Assembly (NCBI GenBank): GCA_028015205.1
Contig: CM051518.1
Location: 33,694,001-33,758,000, forward strand
DNA length: 64,000 nt
Direction: 5' to 3'
Source: Mytilisepta virgata
Lineage: Eukaryota; Mollusca; Bivalvia; Mytilida; Mytilidae
Shown in pieces: positions 12,414-24,240 of this stretch. Position 1 is the first letter of the stretch; each line of letters opens with the position of its first letter. A program made the position numbers and the translations under genes. Below the pieces are notes generated by a model that was not told the origin of the DNA, did not search any database, and saw nothing but the letters and a program-made list of their open reading frames with translations.

Positions 12414-13221
12414 TGTATAATTTCTGCAAGAAGAATTTTAAGAGATACTTTATAATTTTATTCATCCTGTTATATAGAAATACAGATTCTAGTGTTGGAT
12501 TAATTTGAAGGGACCTTTCAACTTTGAATCAAACAGAAATATATTTAACACTTAACTTGAAGAGAGTAATGGTAAATTAATTTGGTAAAACAATGTAAAT
12601 ATCATCATCTCTTGTTCGGGAGAGACAGGAATGTTTAAGCATAAAAGTAATAAAATAAATTTTTGAATGGTAATGTAAATAAAAATACGTGTACTAATAA
12701 GTCAAATGCACCTGAAAAGCTTGACACACTAGAATATGAAATTTAGGATTTCCATCTACCAATGAAAAGTTTTGGACTTTGAGGGAAAACTTTTGACCCA
12801 ATCGTATTGTCTTCGCGACAAAATTAGAAATATGCGTTTGGGAAGGTTCAATTTTATAAACTTCTTATTTTGACACTATTTCACTTGCCTGACGTAATTT
12901 CTTGAACTTGTTAGAGAGGGTGGGTGGAGAATGTTGGAGAGATTTTGTTAAGAATGTTTTTCAGTGAAAAAAAAAACCATTTATATGCAGGTCTAATAAT
13001 TGATAAATCAAATGTACGTGTGTTAATAGATAAACAGATAGTTTTCTCAATTATGGCTTAAACAATTCAATTCTGAAGAATATATAGAAGTACGATTAAC
13101 AAATTATTGTCAAACTGTAAAATTTTTCTTAAAGTTGATACATAATATTTAGAATTAATATTCAAAAGAAGGGACGTAGACACTATACCTAACCTACAAT
13201 AATTTAGTATATATATAAATT

Positions 13222-13290
13222 ACTTACCCTGTGTGATGTTCTAAGGCACAAGTGACCACTGTCCACTACAATGTTGTATATATACCCAGA
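13222..13290 (-). promoter_or_regulatory. TATA promoter and 5' UTR exon 1 of copy 2
   Basis: Same minus-strand block as copy 1: GGGTATATATACAACATTG, with the exon end at 13228 followed by GTAAGT. The resulting 5' UTR intron is about 0.8 kb (13227-12424). Confidence 0.75.
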
Positions 13291-13627
13291 AAAAGACAGG
13301 TTAACTTGTCACAACCGTCATAATTCATGTACATTTATCATAATATGATACAAAGACATTGTTTGTTACATAATTTTATCGAAAGACAGGACTTGTTTAT
13401 AGCACCTCCCATCCTTTGTTGAATTTACAAACCCGTTAATATGTATATACGCGATTTATTATGTTTCTTGTAAGACTGTTACAAAAAAGTTTCTATACAA
13501 ATATTAGGAAAAAACTGACAAATTTTAGGAAACAGGGATATTAAAAAATGTCAAAATACGATAGGTATTCAAGTTTCATGGTGACGAAAAGTAAATTAAA
13601 GGGATATATATATAACCCCTGCATTCC

Positions 13628-14230
13628 TTGTATTGCACATGGTAGATCTCCTTAGCTGAAATTTGGCTTCCTATTTCGGTATTTTTGGTTATGAGTACTT
13701 CTTGTTTTTAAAATAAGATTGGTTTTTGGTCTTCCAAATGTTTCGGTTTTAATGCTGCTGATGAGAGGTAACTCCTTGAAATGCGTCATATACAGCATAG
13801 TATAAATTTACCGTATCTAATATTAGTATCTTTGGATTGTTATTTTGAAAATCCTGGGACGATGCCTCTGCATGGTGGATCCTAGGTCCACGAGGGTATT
13901 CGCCAATCCAGTCGTCAGACTTGTCTGACATGATTATTTATTGATTTGTTATAGGAATTCCCAGTATTTACAAAATTCAAAAATAATAGAATTACTAAGG
14001 GTTCATTCCTTATATTGCACATGGTAGATCTCCTTGGCTGAAATTTGGCTTCCTATTTTGGTATTTATGGTTATGAGTACTTCTTGTTTTAAAATAAGTT
14101 AGGTTTTTGGTCTTCCAAATGTTTCGGTTTTAATGCTGCTGGTGAGAGGTAACTCCTTGAAATGCGTCGTATTCAGCACACTATAAATTTACTGTATCTA
14201 ATATTAGTATCTTTTGATTGTTATTTTATT
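13628..14230. repeat. Inserted block with ~218-bp direct repeats
   Basis: Two copies of a ~218-bp sequence (13629-13846 and 14012-14229) flank about 165 bp of spacer. Each starts near GCACATGGTAGATCTCCTT and ends near TAATATTAGTATCTTT. The block is absent from unit A at the matching place. Its inner part is the reverse complement of 8325-8390. A 60-codon minus-strand ORF here shows no family resemblance. Confidence 0.8.
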
Positions 14231-15974
14231 ATCGTAGCACCCCTGACGAAATAAATATTTGTCGTGTTAACGTCTTTGTTCATGTATTGGCTTTAAAATT
14301 CAACACTCTTAGTTTTCCATGGCCATAATTACATGAATTAACTATTGATGTGACCTCGATTGTGCTACATTCTGAGTCATGAACATTTTCTTATCATTTT
14401 AATGCACCAGATTAGTATTTCCACCGGTAACGTCAGTTGGCAATGCTTGTTTCCAATAATATGGAAAATAAACTTTATTATCAAAAATGTTAAACAGCAA
14501 GACTAAAACTTAATACAAACAAAACGTGTAGCAATCTTACAACAGATATATATTAACCCTCGTTTTAAATAGTTAAATATTACCGTAAATTGAATGAAAT
14601 GAACTTGTTGCAGGTTTTACAATATTTATTAAAAAGAAAGTTTGTATCGATCAAAAGTTTGTTTTTTAGCTACTTGTTATCCATGTCAATAAATTTTGAA
14701 CCATAGGTACATCAAATGACGAACAATATATGATAATCATTAAATAGTCGTAGTTACAAAATGTTGAACTATACAATTATGATTATAATCAAGTATAGAA
14801 GATACCGAACAATGCCAGAAGCAAAATCCTAAATCATAACCCAGAGGAAAATACCAAAAACTGAACACGACTGGCAAACAAACTGACAAAGACAGAGAAA
14901 TACGAACAAAAGAAACTGAAAACTAACGCGTGGGCAATACGAACTCCAACAAAAAACCTGGAGTGATATCAGGTGTTCCAGAAGGGTAGGCATATCCTGT
15001 TTCGGATGCGACACCCGTCGTATTGGTCAGGGGTCAAAGCCGTTAATACGTCACATCCTGTAACGTAAAAGTTAACAACTGAAACGATGAACGAACGATG
15101 TACGGACGTTGTACGGACGAATTATGGACGCTTCATTGTTAAACGTTATTGTGATTTACTAGGTCCAAAAATTAAATACATTTTTTCTTACAAATATTTA
15201 ATTTTCTGTATACATATACAAAGATTTGTGAATGTAGCACAATATACATTGTCCTGTAGAACAAGCAGGTGTGAAATTATAATTCGGTGTATTGAAATAA
15301 TTTTGTATATATCGGTTGTAGATTTACGAGCTTCCACTTGCACAAAAGTTTAAACCAAATTTAATTGAGTTAAAATATTCCATATACGAATGCATGATAA
15401 TTAAATGATAAAAATTTTAAAAGAATAAATAAATAAATATTCGTATATTAAAAAAATATTTCTTATCACATTAAAAAAAAGCAAAATTATTTTCAGATTT
15501 TCTGCTGCAGCATGGACTGCTGGTTTTATTTTAAAAATATATAAATAAATGAAAAGTGTTGAAATTTGTCAATAAATGATTGGTTTTTCGGCCAAAAGAG
15601 TCTTTTACTGCTTTTTTTTATTATTGAAAAATGTTCAAAGTGATTATTTTAGCCCATTTATAATCTAATATTATTCTAAAAAAGACTTTGTAAAATTTAA
15701 TTTTTTCTTGTTATCGAACGTTTATTTTTCTATTTGATATTTATTATACGTAATGTAGAGTTTAAAATTCACCCAAAAGTGCTTCCTTACACGTGTCATC
15801 TTGGTTGGTTATTGTACATTTTGTTGATTATATATAACATCATTATCACATTGGTCGATCTTTAAACACTAAGTGGTCCCCTGAACTTCCTTTACAGGGA
15901 TATAGGTATAAAGTGTGATTAAATGCGGGTCATTTTATTATATCCCTTAGAATATTATGGACAATTACTGCTAC

Positions 15975-16235
15975 AAAATTCTGAGACCCTTGTTCCCAAG
16001 AATTTGACAAATATAAAGCATATACATGACAAAATACAATGTACAAATATCAATGAAGTAATATGGCTGAGGCTCTTGTCCCCAAGAATATAAAGAAAAT
16101 ATCATGACGTATGTAAACAATGCATGACAATAAATTTGCACACTGGCTGCCTTGAAAAATTATATATACATTGTACCTTATATATTACATATGAATTTGA
16201 CAGAAGCTCTTGTCTCCATGTCAAAACTGTATCTG
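15975..16235. repeat. Three spaced repeats at the 3' side of the DIRS-type element
   Basis: CCCTTGTTCCCAAGAAT (about 15988), GCTCTTGTCCCCAAGAAT (about 16073) and GCTCTTGTCTCC (about 16206) recur with ATGACA-rich spacers, immediately 3' of the recombinase ORF. They may be part of the terminal or split repeats used by tyrosine-recombinase retroelements. I could not find matching copies at the other end. Confidence 0.45.
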
Positions 16236-16254
16236 GTTAACCTAGGTTTCAAAT

Positions 16255-17215
16255 TCATAATTTTAATACAGGAATGCGAATGTATTTTTTAAAGGCTTTG
16301 GAATTCCAACGGCCCATTTGTTGAATTTGTTCTTCTGAACATCCCATGGCCCACGCCGTGGTTGCTGCCCCAATTCTAAAACTATGGGATTTATAATTTT
16401 GTATGTGAAGTCCCAAAAAACTAAGAGAGAGTTTTAATTGATCTGTGAAATAATTTCTAGAAACTGAGTCATTGTTCATAAAAGAAAAAAGAGGCTGTTC
16501 GTTTTTACTTTCCTGGCCTCTGAGTTGCAAGTATTCCCAAAGAGCAATAACTGGACAGTATTTATGTATTTGTTGTCTTTGAACCAATAAAACTGGTATA
16601 TGTTTCCTTGTGCTGTGTTTATATTGTGACATTTTGATCTCTATAGCAGATGGTAATCCATCTTTGTCATTTTCGAATACAAAACGAATATTTTTTCTTG
16701 CTAATGCATTACCATGAGGTGGCATTAGTCCGGTTATCTCACCTATTCTAAGAAAGGCATGAAAAGCCAGTAAATACATTGACTTTACCATAATTAAAAC
16801 AAATTTTGAGTGCGAAGTATGCACTAATGAATCAACAAGATTTCTCAAAATTTCTGGAGTTATTGGAAGCCTAGTATCATGTGACTTTCTTAAATTGCTG
16901 TAACCCCGTAGTGTCTTTTCCACTATAAAATGTTTTGTCAAATCAGTATAACCTTTTAATTGTAGCATATAGCTAATGGCAGACATGTATGATAAAATGG
17001 TAGACGATGCTAAGTTTCGATCAAAACAATGAGCTATGAACATTGTTAAATGTTCTAAAGATACAGGAAAGATTGAACTAGTTAAGTAAGTTTGTTCGAT
17101 AAAGTGTTCATAGAATTTAAAAATTCTTGAATATGATTCTCTTGAGGTTTTATTCAGTGATTCATTTAAAAGTTGTGCTGCCCTTGATTTTAAAGCTTCG
17201 GCATTTCCACTGATT
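16255..17215 (-). CDS. DIRS-type tyrosine recombinase
   Basis: Integrates the element by site-specific recombination. Numbered from the ATG at 17043, the catalytic set is R99 (FLRIGEI), H220-x-x-R223 (HSFRIGAA), a GRW box and Y254 (FKKYIR), so the active site looks intact. The reading frame stays open about 170 nt upstream of that ATG and overlaps the end of the RT ORF in the -1 frame. The core-binding N-terminus is therefore probably encoded in 17044-17215 and expressed by frameshifting or an upstream start. The stop is at 16255. Confidence 0.88.
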
Positions 17216-19016
17216 TGACTACTGGTTGAGGGTCCATCATCGGGAACTTTTCTCTGAACTGCTGTAATTGAAACCGAGAAAGAAGGTCAGCCTCAACATT
17301 GTTAACCCCTGGAATGTGCGCTGCTTTAAATAATATATTGTGCTGTAAAATCAATACTACAAATTTTCGAACTAATTGCATGATAAGTGGTTGTTTTGAT
17401 GACTGCTTATTTATAATATGCACTAGAGCTAAATTGTCTGTATGAAAAATTACACATTTGTTTCTGAGAAAATTTCCCCACAACTCAATTGCCACAACAA
17501 TGGGAAAAAATTCTTTTAATGTTATATGATAAGTTTTCCAAACTTTGTTCCAAGCAACTGCAAACCACTGAGTACCAAACACCCCTCCAAAACCAACGTT
17601 ACTAGCATCTGTAAACAAATGTAGTTGATCAGACGATTCCCATATGTCACTTAAGAAAAGACATTTGCCATTAAAATTGTCGGCAAAAATGTTCCATGCC
17701 TTCATATCTGCCCTCGCTTCCTTAGACAAGCGCCGCCTGTGATGTGGTTTTTTTAAACCTAGAGTTAGATCTATAATTCTTCTTAGAAATGCCCTTCCCG
17801 GGGTAACTACAGAACAAGCAAAATTTAAAAACCCAATTAATGATTGAAGTTCTTCTAACGTTGCTTTTTTACTATTTTGCATATAGCTCAGTTTTTCCTT
17901 TAGTTTTTCAAGTTTGTCTAATGGTAATCTGACTTCCATAGCCACAGAATCTATTTCTAAACCTAAAAATGTTATTGTTGTGGTAGGCTGTACTGTTTTT
18001 TCCTGTTTAATAGGGAGGCCTATATCATTTGCCATTTCCAAAAATTTAGTCAGTGTTTTGCAACAAATATTCGAGTTTTTTGGGCCTATAAACAAGAAAT
18101 CATCAAGTATATGTACACCGCCACCTTCCCCCAAACAATTATCAACTATCCAATGAATACTTGTGCTGAACTGCTCAAAAAGTTTACATGAGTAACTTAA
18201 ACCCATAGGTAAAGTCTTATCATAATAGTATTGATCATCAACCACAAAACCTAGCAGTTCATGATCATCAGGGTGAATTGGAATGATTTTAAAACTGTTC
18301 TCAATATCCGTTTTTGCCATAAGGCAATTTGGACCATAAAATTTGACTAATCGTATTGCATCTTCAATAGTTTGATATTGCACTGAGCATTCTGAATCTG
18401 GAATACCATCATTGATAGACGTGCCTTCCGGAAATGACAAATGATGTATTACTCTAAATTCCCCATGGGCCTTCTTTGGGACTAAACCTAATGGTGAAAT
18501 TTGCAATAAAGGAAAAGGAGTCTTTAAAAAGGGGCCTGCTGCCCGACCAGATTGTACTTCTTTATTTATTTTTTCTCTTAACACATCTAAATGGTTGCGC
18601 GCAGAAAGCAAGTTTCTGCTATATTTAAATTCTCGTTTGCCTACATATGGAATTCTAAAACCCTGAGTAAATCCTTGAACTAGAAATTCTCTTTTTATTT
18701 TATCATAATTTTTAAGCCAAATTTCAAAGTTTTCTACTTTAATAGGAGTGACCACTTGGGAATGGGAATTATTTCCCCTTTTTTGTGGGAGCCTTTGATC
18801 CACTTGTACCATTGTCATTGGTATTGCAATGTTTTCTGCTATGTGGTTCCCCACATTTTTCGCAGATATGTGGGTATTTGCATGATGGTCCCCTTGTACA
18901 TTTGCCTCCATTGTTGTTGAAGCTATGACAACAAAATCGTTTGTTGGGGCTCTTTGTTGAAGCCCCCCCAGCTCGAAAGGGCAAATGAACTGTGGAGGAT
19001 TTTGCAAGTTTTTCAA
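17190..19016 (-). CDS. DIRS-type reverse transcriptase-RNase H
   Basis: An open frame of 608 codons. The first ~95 lie antiparallel in frame to nothing known and overlap the gag-like ORF, so the true start is probably by frameshift from gag. RT domain about 165-345: motif A KTDIENSF (D237) and catalytic LDD (304-306, ILDDFLF). RNase H about 465-580: D470 (FTDAS), E502 (LKEFF), D527 (HTDN) and D577 (EADLLSR), all present. No internal stop codons. The domain order gag, RT-RNase H, tyrosine recombinase and the absence of integrase and protease identify a DIRS/Ngaro-class element. Confidence 0.92.
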   Translation of the reverse strand: MKNLQNPPQFICPFELGGLQQRAPTNDFVVIASTTMEANVQGDHHANTHISAKNVGNHIAENIAIPMTMVQVDQRLPQKRGNNSHSQVVTPIKVENFEIWLKNYDKIKREFLVQGFTQGFRIPYVGKREFKYSRNLLSARNHLDVLREKINKEVQSGRAAGPFLKTPFPLLQISPLGLVPKKAHGEFRVIHHLSFPEGTSINDGIPDSECSVQYQTIEDAIRLVKFYGPNCLMAKTDIENSFKIIPIHPDDHELLGFVVDDQYYYDKTLPMGLSYSCKLFEQFSTSIHWIVDNCLGEGGGVHILDDFLFIGPKNSNICCKTLTKFLEMANDIGLPIKQEKTVQPTTTITFLGLEIDSVAMEVRLPLDKLEKLKEKLSYMQNSKKATLEELQSLIGFLNFACSVVTPGRAFLRRIIDLTLGLKKPHHRRRLSKEARADMKAWNIFADNFNGKCLFLSDIWESSDQLHLFTDASNVGFGGVFGTQWFAVAWNKVWKTYHITLKEFFPIVVAIELWGNFLRNKCVIFHTDNLALVHIINKQSSKQPLIMQLVRKFVVLILQHNILFKAAHIPGVNNVEADLLSRFQLQQFREKFPMMDPQPVVKSVEMPKL

Positions 19017-19845
19017 ATTTTATTTTTAAGCCTAGAGACATAGCTTCTGAGTATAACTCTGTATTTACTTGATCCCAAGGTAAATTATTGAAGTCATGCT
19101 CTCTCCATTCCCTAAAAGTCCTATCATATATGAACGCTGCTACTTCACAGGACCTTCTGGCCAACGTTTGGATTATATTTGCATATTTCATCAAAGACCC
19201 TGCTTCTTGCGGAAATTTTGCAACATAGATATTAACAAAAATATGAAATGCAGACAGCCAGTGTGCAATATTTTCGAATTTAAATGTTGGGTTTTCTTGT
19301 TTCTCCCAACTCATGTTACCACTGGGTGTTTCAACAGGTTGAAATCGAACTTTGGGAAACTTACGATTAAGCAACATGCCCAGATCAATATATTCATTAG
19401 CCCAGATTTTTGCTTTTATCTTAGGATCTATACCCAGAGCCAATGGTTTTGAAATGCTTTCTTTTGAAAAATTAATGGCACTGTTGCCTTCACTTGTACA
19501 TGTATCATTTGTATTTACAATATTGTTTTGATTTGCAACATTATTTGCATTGTCTAGTTGTACCACGTTTACCGGTATATTATTGCTACCTTTGTTTATG
19601 TTTGACACATTGGATGGAACATAAGGAATGTCAATTGGTTGTCTAATCACTCCCTGCTGTTGCAATACATTTACTACTGATGCTGCAATTTCAGGTACAG
19701 CTGCATCTATATGTTTTTTAATAGTTTGGTCAAGTGTCTCGTTACTTTTTTCTTCGGGTACATGTACATTCTCTGTGATGTTTGATGTATCAGGTGTTGA
19801 TTTTTTCTTGGAAAGCCGTCTGGACTTCCGTGGTGGCTCAGACAT
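18769..19845 (-). CDS. DIRS-type gag-like protein
   Basis: 358 aa. The N-terminus is basic (SRRLSKKKS); the middle (about 145-265) is a W-containing alpha-rich region typical of DIRS gag. The C-terminus has a Cys/His cluster (about 305-341; CCHSFNNNGG through CGEPHSRKHC) that resembles a CCCH-type knuckle for nucleic-acid binding. It ends in a Lys-rich tail and overlaps the RT ORF by about 250 nt in a different frame. Starts at the first ATG downstream of the hairpin repeat region. Confidence 0.8.
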   Translation of the reverse strand: MSEPPRKSRRLSKKKSTPDTSNITENVHVPEEKSNETLDQTIKKHIDAAVPEIAASVVNVLQQQGVIRQPIDIPYVPSNVSNINKGSNNIPVNVVQLDNANNVANQNNIVNTNDTCTSEGNSAINFSKESISKPLALGIDPKIKAKIWANEYIDLGMLLNRKFPKVRFQPVETPSGNMSWEKQENPTFKFENIAHWLSAFHIFVNIYVAKFPQEAGSLMKYANIIQTLARRSCEVAAFIYDRTFREWREHDFNNLPWDQVNTELYSEAMSLGLKIKFEKLAKSSTVHLPFRAGGASTKSPNKRFCCHSFNNNGGKCTRGPSCKYPHICEKCGEPHSRKHCNTNDNGTSGSKAPTKKGK

Positions 19846-19929
19846 CCTTTAAATAAAATATACGTATTTAACTACTGTATGTATTTTACATGTGTAGTGT
19901 ACATGTATGTTAAATTTTCAATTTTCTTT

Positions 19930-20360
19930 AAAATGATTGTGTTGACAATTACAATGTACATGTGTAGATACCAGTGTATCTCAGAGAAATTTGCTTTAAA
20001 ATGATCAACACCAGTGTGTTGACAAACGCAATGAAGATACCAGTGTATCTTAACTGTTCAATTAATGTTGCAATGTTCAACACCAGTGTGCTGACAACTA
20101 GATACCAGTGTATCTTACATTTAAAATTGTTGTTAGTTTTCAACACCAGTGTGTTGACAAGTAGCTATTATCGTATCTTACAAAATTGTAAATCATTAAA
20201 TATTCTGCATAAAGGTCAACACCAGTGTGCTGACAATAAAAATATCAGTGTATGTCATAATAATTGTAAATTCTTCAAATTTGTAATGAACGTGTGTGAT
20301 ATATTTATTTGTTGTGTTTTCATATATTAAAATAGCGGCTAACACCAATGTGTTAACATT
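19930..20360. repeat. Minisatellite of two alternating CAGT-loop hairpins
   Basis: Two inverted repeats alternate with a ~63-76 bp period. Type 1 is TCAACAC-CAGT-GTGTTGA (20005-20022, 20077-20094, 20140-20157, 20216-20233; degenerate at 20340-20355). Type 2 is GATAC-CAGT-GTATC (19967-19980, 20036-20049, 20101-20114; degenerate at about 20164-20177 and 20242). Arms differ but the CAGT core is shared. The array sits between the SGNH ORF and the gag-like ORF. Confidence 0.92.
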
Positions 20361-20677
20361 GTATGAGCTTTGTGAGTATGCTTGTTTGAAAATTAACTTA
20401 AAGGCTTACTTTTATCAAAATTGTTGTTGGCTCTGGGTATTGTTCTATCGTTAACATGCAGCAGTCAGACTCATGCAATGCCTGAAATAAAATACATACA
20501 AATATGCATAAGTTTAAAAACATAAGTACGTATTAACTATAAATCATGCAAACCTACTAATATTTTTGACTTAATATTTAAAAAGTCTTGTTTTAAGTCT
20601 AATATAATAAATATAACATGCCATGTACTAAATGTATACAAAATATATGTTATCGAACTGCTTGAATGATTTTATAA

Positions 20678-21250
20678 TTACATGTATGATTGAATAATTG
20701 CTCCTCGTACACTTCTGTAATATCTTATAAAACCATCGACATTAAAATGAACCCCATCCACAAACAAGTTAACTCTTGAATTCTTTACACCTCGAACTTT
20801 CCAATAGATGAAACTATCCTTGAAGTAATTGCTAATATTGTTCTTCAATAAGTTGTTAAATTTATGCACCCTGCTAGTGTATTCTTGGATGCTTGTGTGA
20901 CGAGTTGATGTTCTCGGCATTAATTGCAGTACACAAATTTTGTGTAAACGATAACGACGTCTCATAGTATCTAAAAATGTCAACAAACGAAAAACTGTTT
21001 CTTCTACATCTACGTTGTGACTGTCTAAGTCGTTACCCCCAGCATGAAATATGAGTGCGTCAGGCCTTAAATTTTGTATTTGGTTTTCCCATTGTCTACA
21101 GTGATTCGGGTTATTAACCTGGCCACCTCCTATACCAAACAATTGTACAAATGGATCATTTCCAAGATCAAAATTGTTGATATTGTTTACATTCAAGTAG
21201 CCGCGGAGTCTGTTTACATGTGAGCTGCCAACAACTAGAACACGTGACAT
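20678..21250 (-). CDS. SGNH/GDSL-type hydrolase ORF
   Basis: 190 aa with the SGNH hydrolase blocks: block I VVGSSHV (candidate nucleophile Ser10), Gly-rich block II (39-43), block III GGND (71-74) and block V DGVHFN with D165 and H168. The catalytic set is complete. It lies on the same strand as, and upstream of, the DIRS-type gag ORF with 0.83 kb between them. Some Ngaro-type retroelements are known to carry an SGNH hydrolase ORF, so this is probably an element gene. No signal peptide is seen. Confidence 0.82.
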   Translation of the reverse strand: MSRVLVVGSSHVNRLRGYLNVNNINNFDLGNDPFVQLFGIGGGQVNNPNHCRQWENQIQNLRPDALIFHAGGNDLDSHNVDVEETVFRLLTFLDTMRRRYRLHKICVLQLMPRTSTRHTSIQEYTSRVHKFNNLLKNNISNYFKDSFIYWKVRGVKNSRVNLFVDGVHFNVDGFIRYYRSVRGAIIQSYM

Positions 21251-21259
21251 CCTTATGAA

Positions 21260-23920
21260 TATTAATTAGGCAGTCGATACGATGTTGGAATCTATCGGAT
21301 CAGGTTACGCTTGAAAAATTTTCCATAGTCAAGACAATAGCATCGTTGTGTAGCGGTTGTATAACTTAAAGTTACAATAAATTAAAGAATACAGTTAATT
21401 GTTTAATTAGCTTATTTACCTTTCTATAAACGGAAATGTTAAAAAAATCCTGTTAAATCAATAAATGTCCATTTAGCTGATTCTTCCCGTAATTTTCGCA
21501 CAAAAACATGATAATATGTATGTCAATTCTTCAGACCATGGACTGCAATTCTCTGGTAACTTTAAATTAACCTGTACATGTGTACTCGGTACATCACCAA
21601 CCGGAATAAGAACTATTGATTGTTGTGTATAAAATTTATCGTGCACAGTTCTTTAAATCACAGTAATCACGATACCAGTCAGAGTGTTAAAATTGTTTCA
21701 ATCTTGCTATGATCTTCTTAGCTCTATTTATCATCAACTAAAATATCCATATTTTAAAAACTTCTTTTACAACCAACACTGGCAGTAAATTTTTTGATGT
21801 TACTCTGTTGACTTGAAACAAAGGAATGATGCTTGCAAGTAGGTCAATGACCGCGTGGCTGACCCCTATGTAATTGATAAACAAATAATTAGGTAAAGGT
21901 CGCTTAGCCCAAATAAAATTTTTTCAAAAATAAATATTCTAAATCTATCAACATGAAATAAATTTTTTAAAATTAATATGTGCCATAAATTGATTTATAT
22001 CAAAGTTATAAATTGAACTTTTGGGTTATTCAGTATGAAAATAAATATTCTATTGAGCTTGCAGTAAAATACGTTAAGACCGCCTTACTTATTGCTTTTT
22101 ATCTAATTTAGTAGAAAAGGTTGATTTAAAATATTTTATTTTAAAAGGGGGGGGGGGGGGGGGGGGTTGTCTAAACATTGTATAGCTCGGGCTAGTGCAC
22201 TTGAGCTTTTGAAAAGCAATTGAATGAAATGACTTTTGTCTGTAATTTTACTATTTTAAATATATATATATAATAAGAATAACCAATAAATCCAAAATAG
22301 TTTATAAATTTGCAGAAATAATGAAGTTTTACGATTTCTCGTAGCGTGCACCGATTTCTGTCAGATTACCACCTGGAGTAATAAATTGTCTGACCGTTAA
22401 GGAATTTGTCACCTTTTATAATCACCTATTAAATGCCGATGAGAAAAAAGATACAAGAAAGAAAACAACTATATTTTACTTTATTTAGAGTACATATATC
22501 AAGGTTTTACAACATATAACAATAAGTGAAGCTCTGGCAACTATTTTGACATAGTGACTATTTTAGGACAATTTGAAAATTTGAAAAAAAATGGAATTTA
22601 TCATGAATAATCGTATTTCAGATACATGTCGTTATAAATTTGATTTATTAATTTTTTTTTTGTTGTTATTCTGGAAAAATCAAATGTCTAACGAAATATT
22701 TTTACTTTGCTATTTATATGTATTTGTATATTTATAGCATACGGGTCAGGAATTTTGTGACTTTCCGATGTTGGAGCAAAAGGAAACCGTCGAACATTGT
22801 CCTTTGATGAATCGTTTTGTCCTTCTATGGAATCCTTCTTGGTAATTTTATGTGCTCTCGAATATATACATATTTTTTAACATATTTTAGAATCGTGGTT
22901 GATTTGCATAATTTCTGCTAATGAGAAAAAGGGGAGTTTTTACCTGCATGGAAAGAATGGCCCGGGGGGGGGGGGTGATTAAAATGATGAGGAATCAATA
23001 TTTTTTTCTGTACCAGGTATATTTCATTGAACAAATTGTTTTCAATTCCGTATATGTACAATGATGTATATACATGTATATGTGACTGATAAAATCAAGT
23101 TCACAGATCACAAACCAGGTTATCGCTCAGGACCTAAAAGCTTAACAGTTACAAAATCAGATGGTTTAGCTTCCTATTTTGGCTAAGTGCATTTTGATGG
23201 GCTAAGTGCACTTAGACCGGCCTATGCGGTTTTTAGACGTACCAATGAAAAGAGTCTTAGTTTACATTTTGTCAATATATGTATATTGAGTAGATTGGCA
23301 GTAATTATTTTTTTAACAATGCCTAAATACCTACAGTGAGGGAAGTTTTGCTAATACAAGTACATGTATGACAAAAATTAAAGCTAAAATATACGTGCGA
23401 AGAAGCGAAGAATGACATATAGCTTTACACTTTTAATAATCCACTTTCCCAAACACTGTTGAAGAATAGGCAATCATATAATAAAAGAATTCGTACCTGT
23501 AAGCAATAAATACTCTGTGATGCCCGTTTCTATGCACTAGATGAGCTTATTTTGATGACTTACTCGGACACAATCGTAAATTTCTTTCATAAATAATGCA
23601 AAAAGTGTTTAAATCAATTCATTTTTTTTAGCTATAATCGAAAAATTCTAGCGATGAAATATAAGAAAAATATTTACAATTGTAAATATTATTGAAATTT
23701 AAAACCTTAAATTAATGTATAATGAATTTATTTTGCAGAACATTCAGGTGAAATCATTATCCGTAGGCCTATAATATTCATTTTTGTTGAATTTTAAATT
23801 TTTTTTAATTCATTTATTTATTTATTTATTTATTTATTATCATTATTATCATTATTATTTATCTTTATTTTTAATTATGTGACCTATACATTTCTGTATT
23901 ATTTATGAAAAGGAAGGGGC
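21260..23920. other. AT-rich non-coding stretch
   Basis: No ORF with family resemblance. It contains a G homopolymer (about 22147-22167), a second G run near 22965-22975, TA-rich stretches, and a TTTA microsatellite (about 23811-23848). It lies between the SGNH ORF and the ACG-rich right end of the composite insertion. Confidence 0.7.
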
Positions 23921-23929
23921 GTGGTCTCC

Positions 23930-24240
23930 ATATTAAACGACCAATCACCGTAGGATACGCTGAACGAATAATTTACGCTGAAGCAAATGCTAAACGAAAC
24001 GATGAACGATACCATTTACCAAACGATGTACCATACGCTAAATAAAACGCTAAACGGTACTATTTACCATACGATAAAAGATATCATAAACCATACGCTA
24101 AACGAAACGCTGAACGTGGTTTAACACCAAACGCTGAGATTTAACATTAAGTCAAACGATCAACGAAACGATGCGCGGACGTTGCGCGGACGCTGAACGG
24201 AAGTTGTACGGACGATGTACGGACGCTTTACTTACATGTA
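23930..24240. repeat. Degenerate ACG-core short tandem repeats
   Basis: Dozens of 8-12 bp variants of ACGCTAAACGAA, ACGATGAACG and TACGGACG in direct orientation. Similar motifs lie just inside the left end (15085-15130). They look like subterminal repeats of the outer 15052-24275 element. Confidence 0.75.

Larger units (their letters stand above)
10465..15045. repeat. Duplicated unit B carrying G/Y-rich gene copy 2
   Basis: Collinear with unit A from its first base to about 14810 (A: 3860), with small indels and one inserted block at 13620-14230. The offset from A is about 10.46 kb, which suggests an ancestral tandem array of gene plus Penelope-like spacer. Confidence 0.8.

Noticed and set aside
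19930..20360. CRISPR-like array
   Set aside because: Repeats are short hairpins of two alternating types with related spacers in a eukaryotic retroelement context; no cas genes, no constant ~28-37 bp repeat and no unique spacers.
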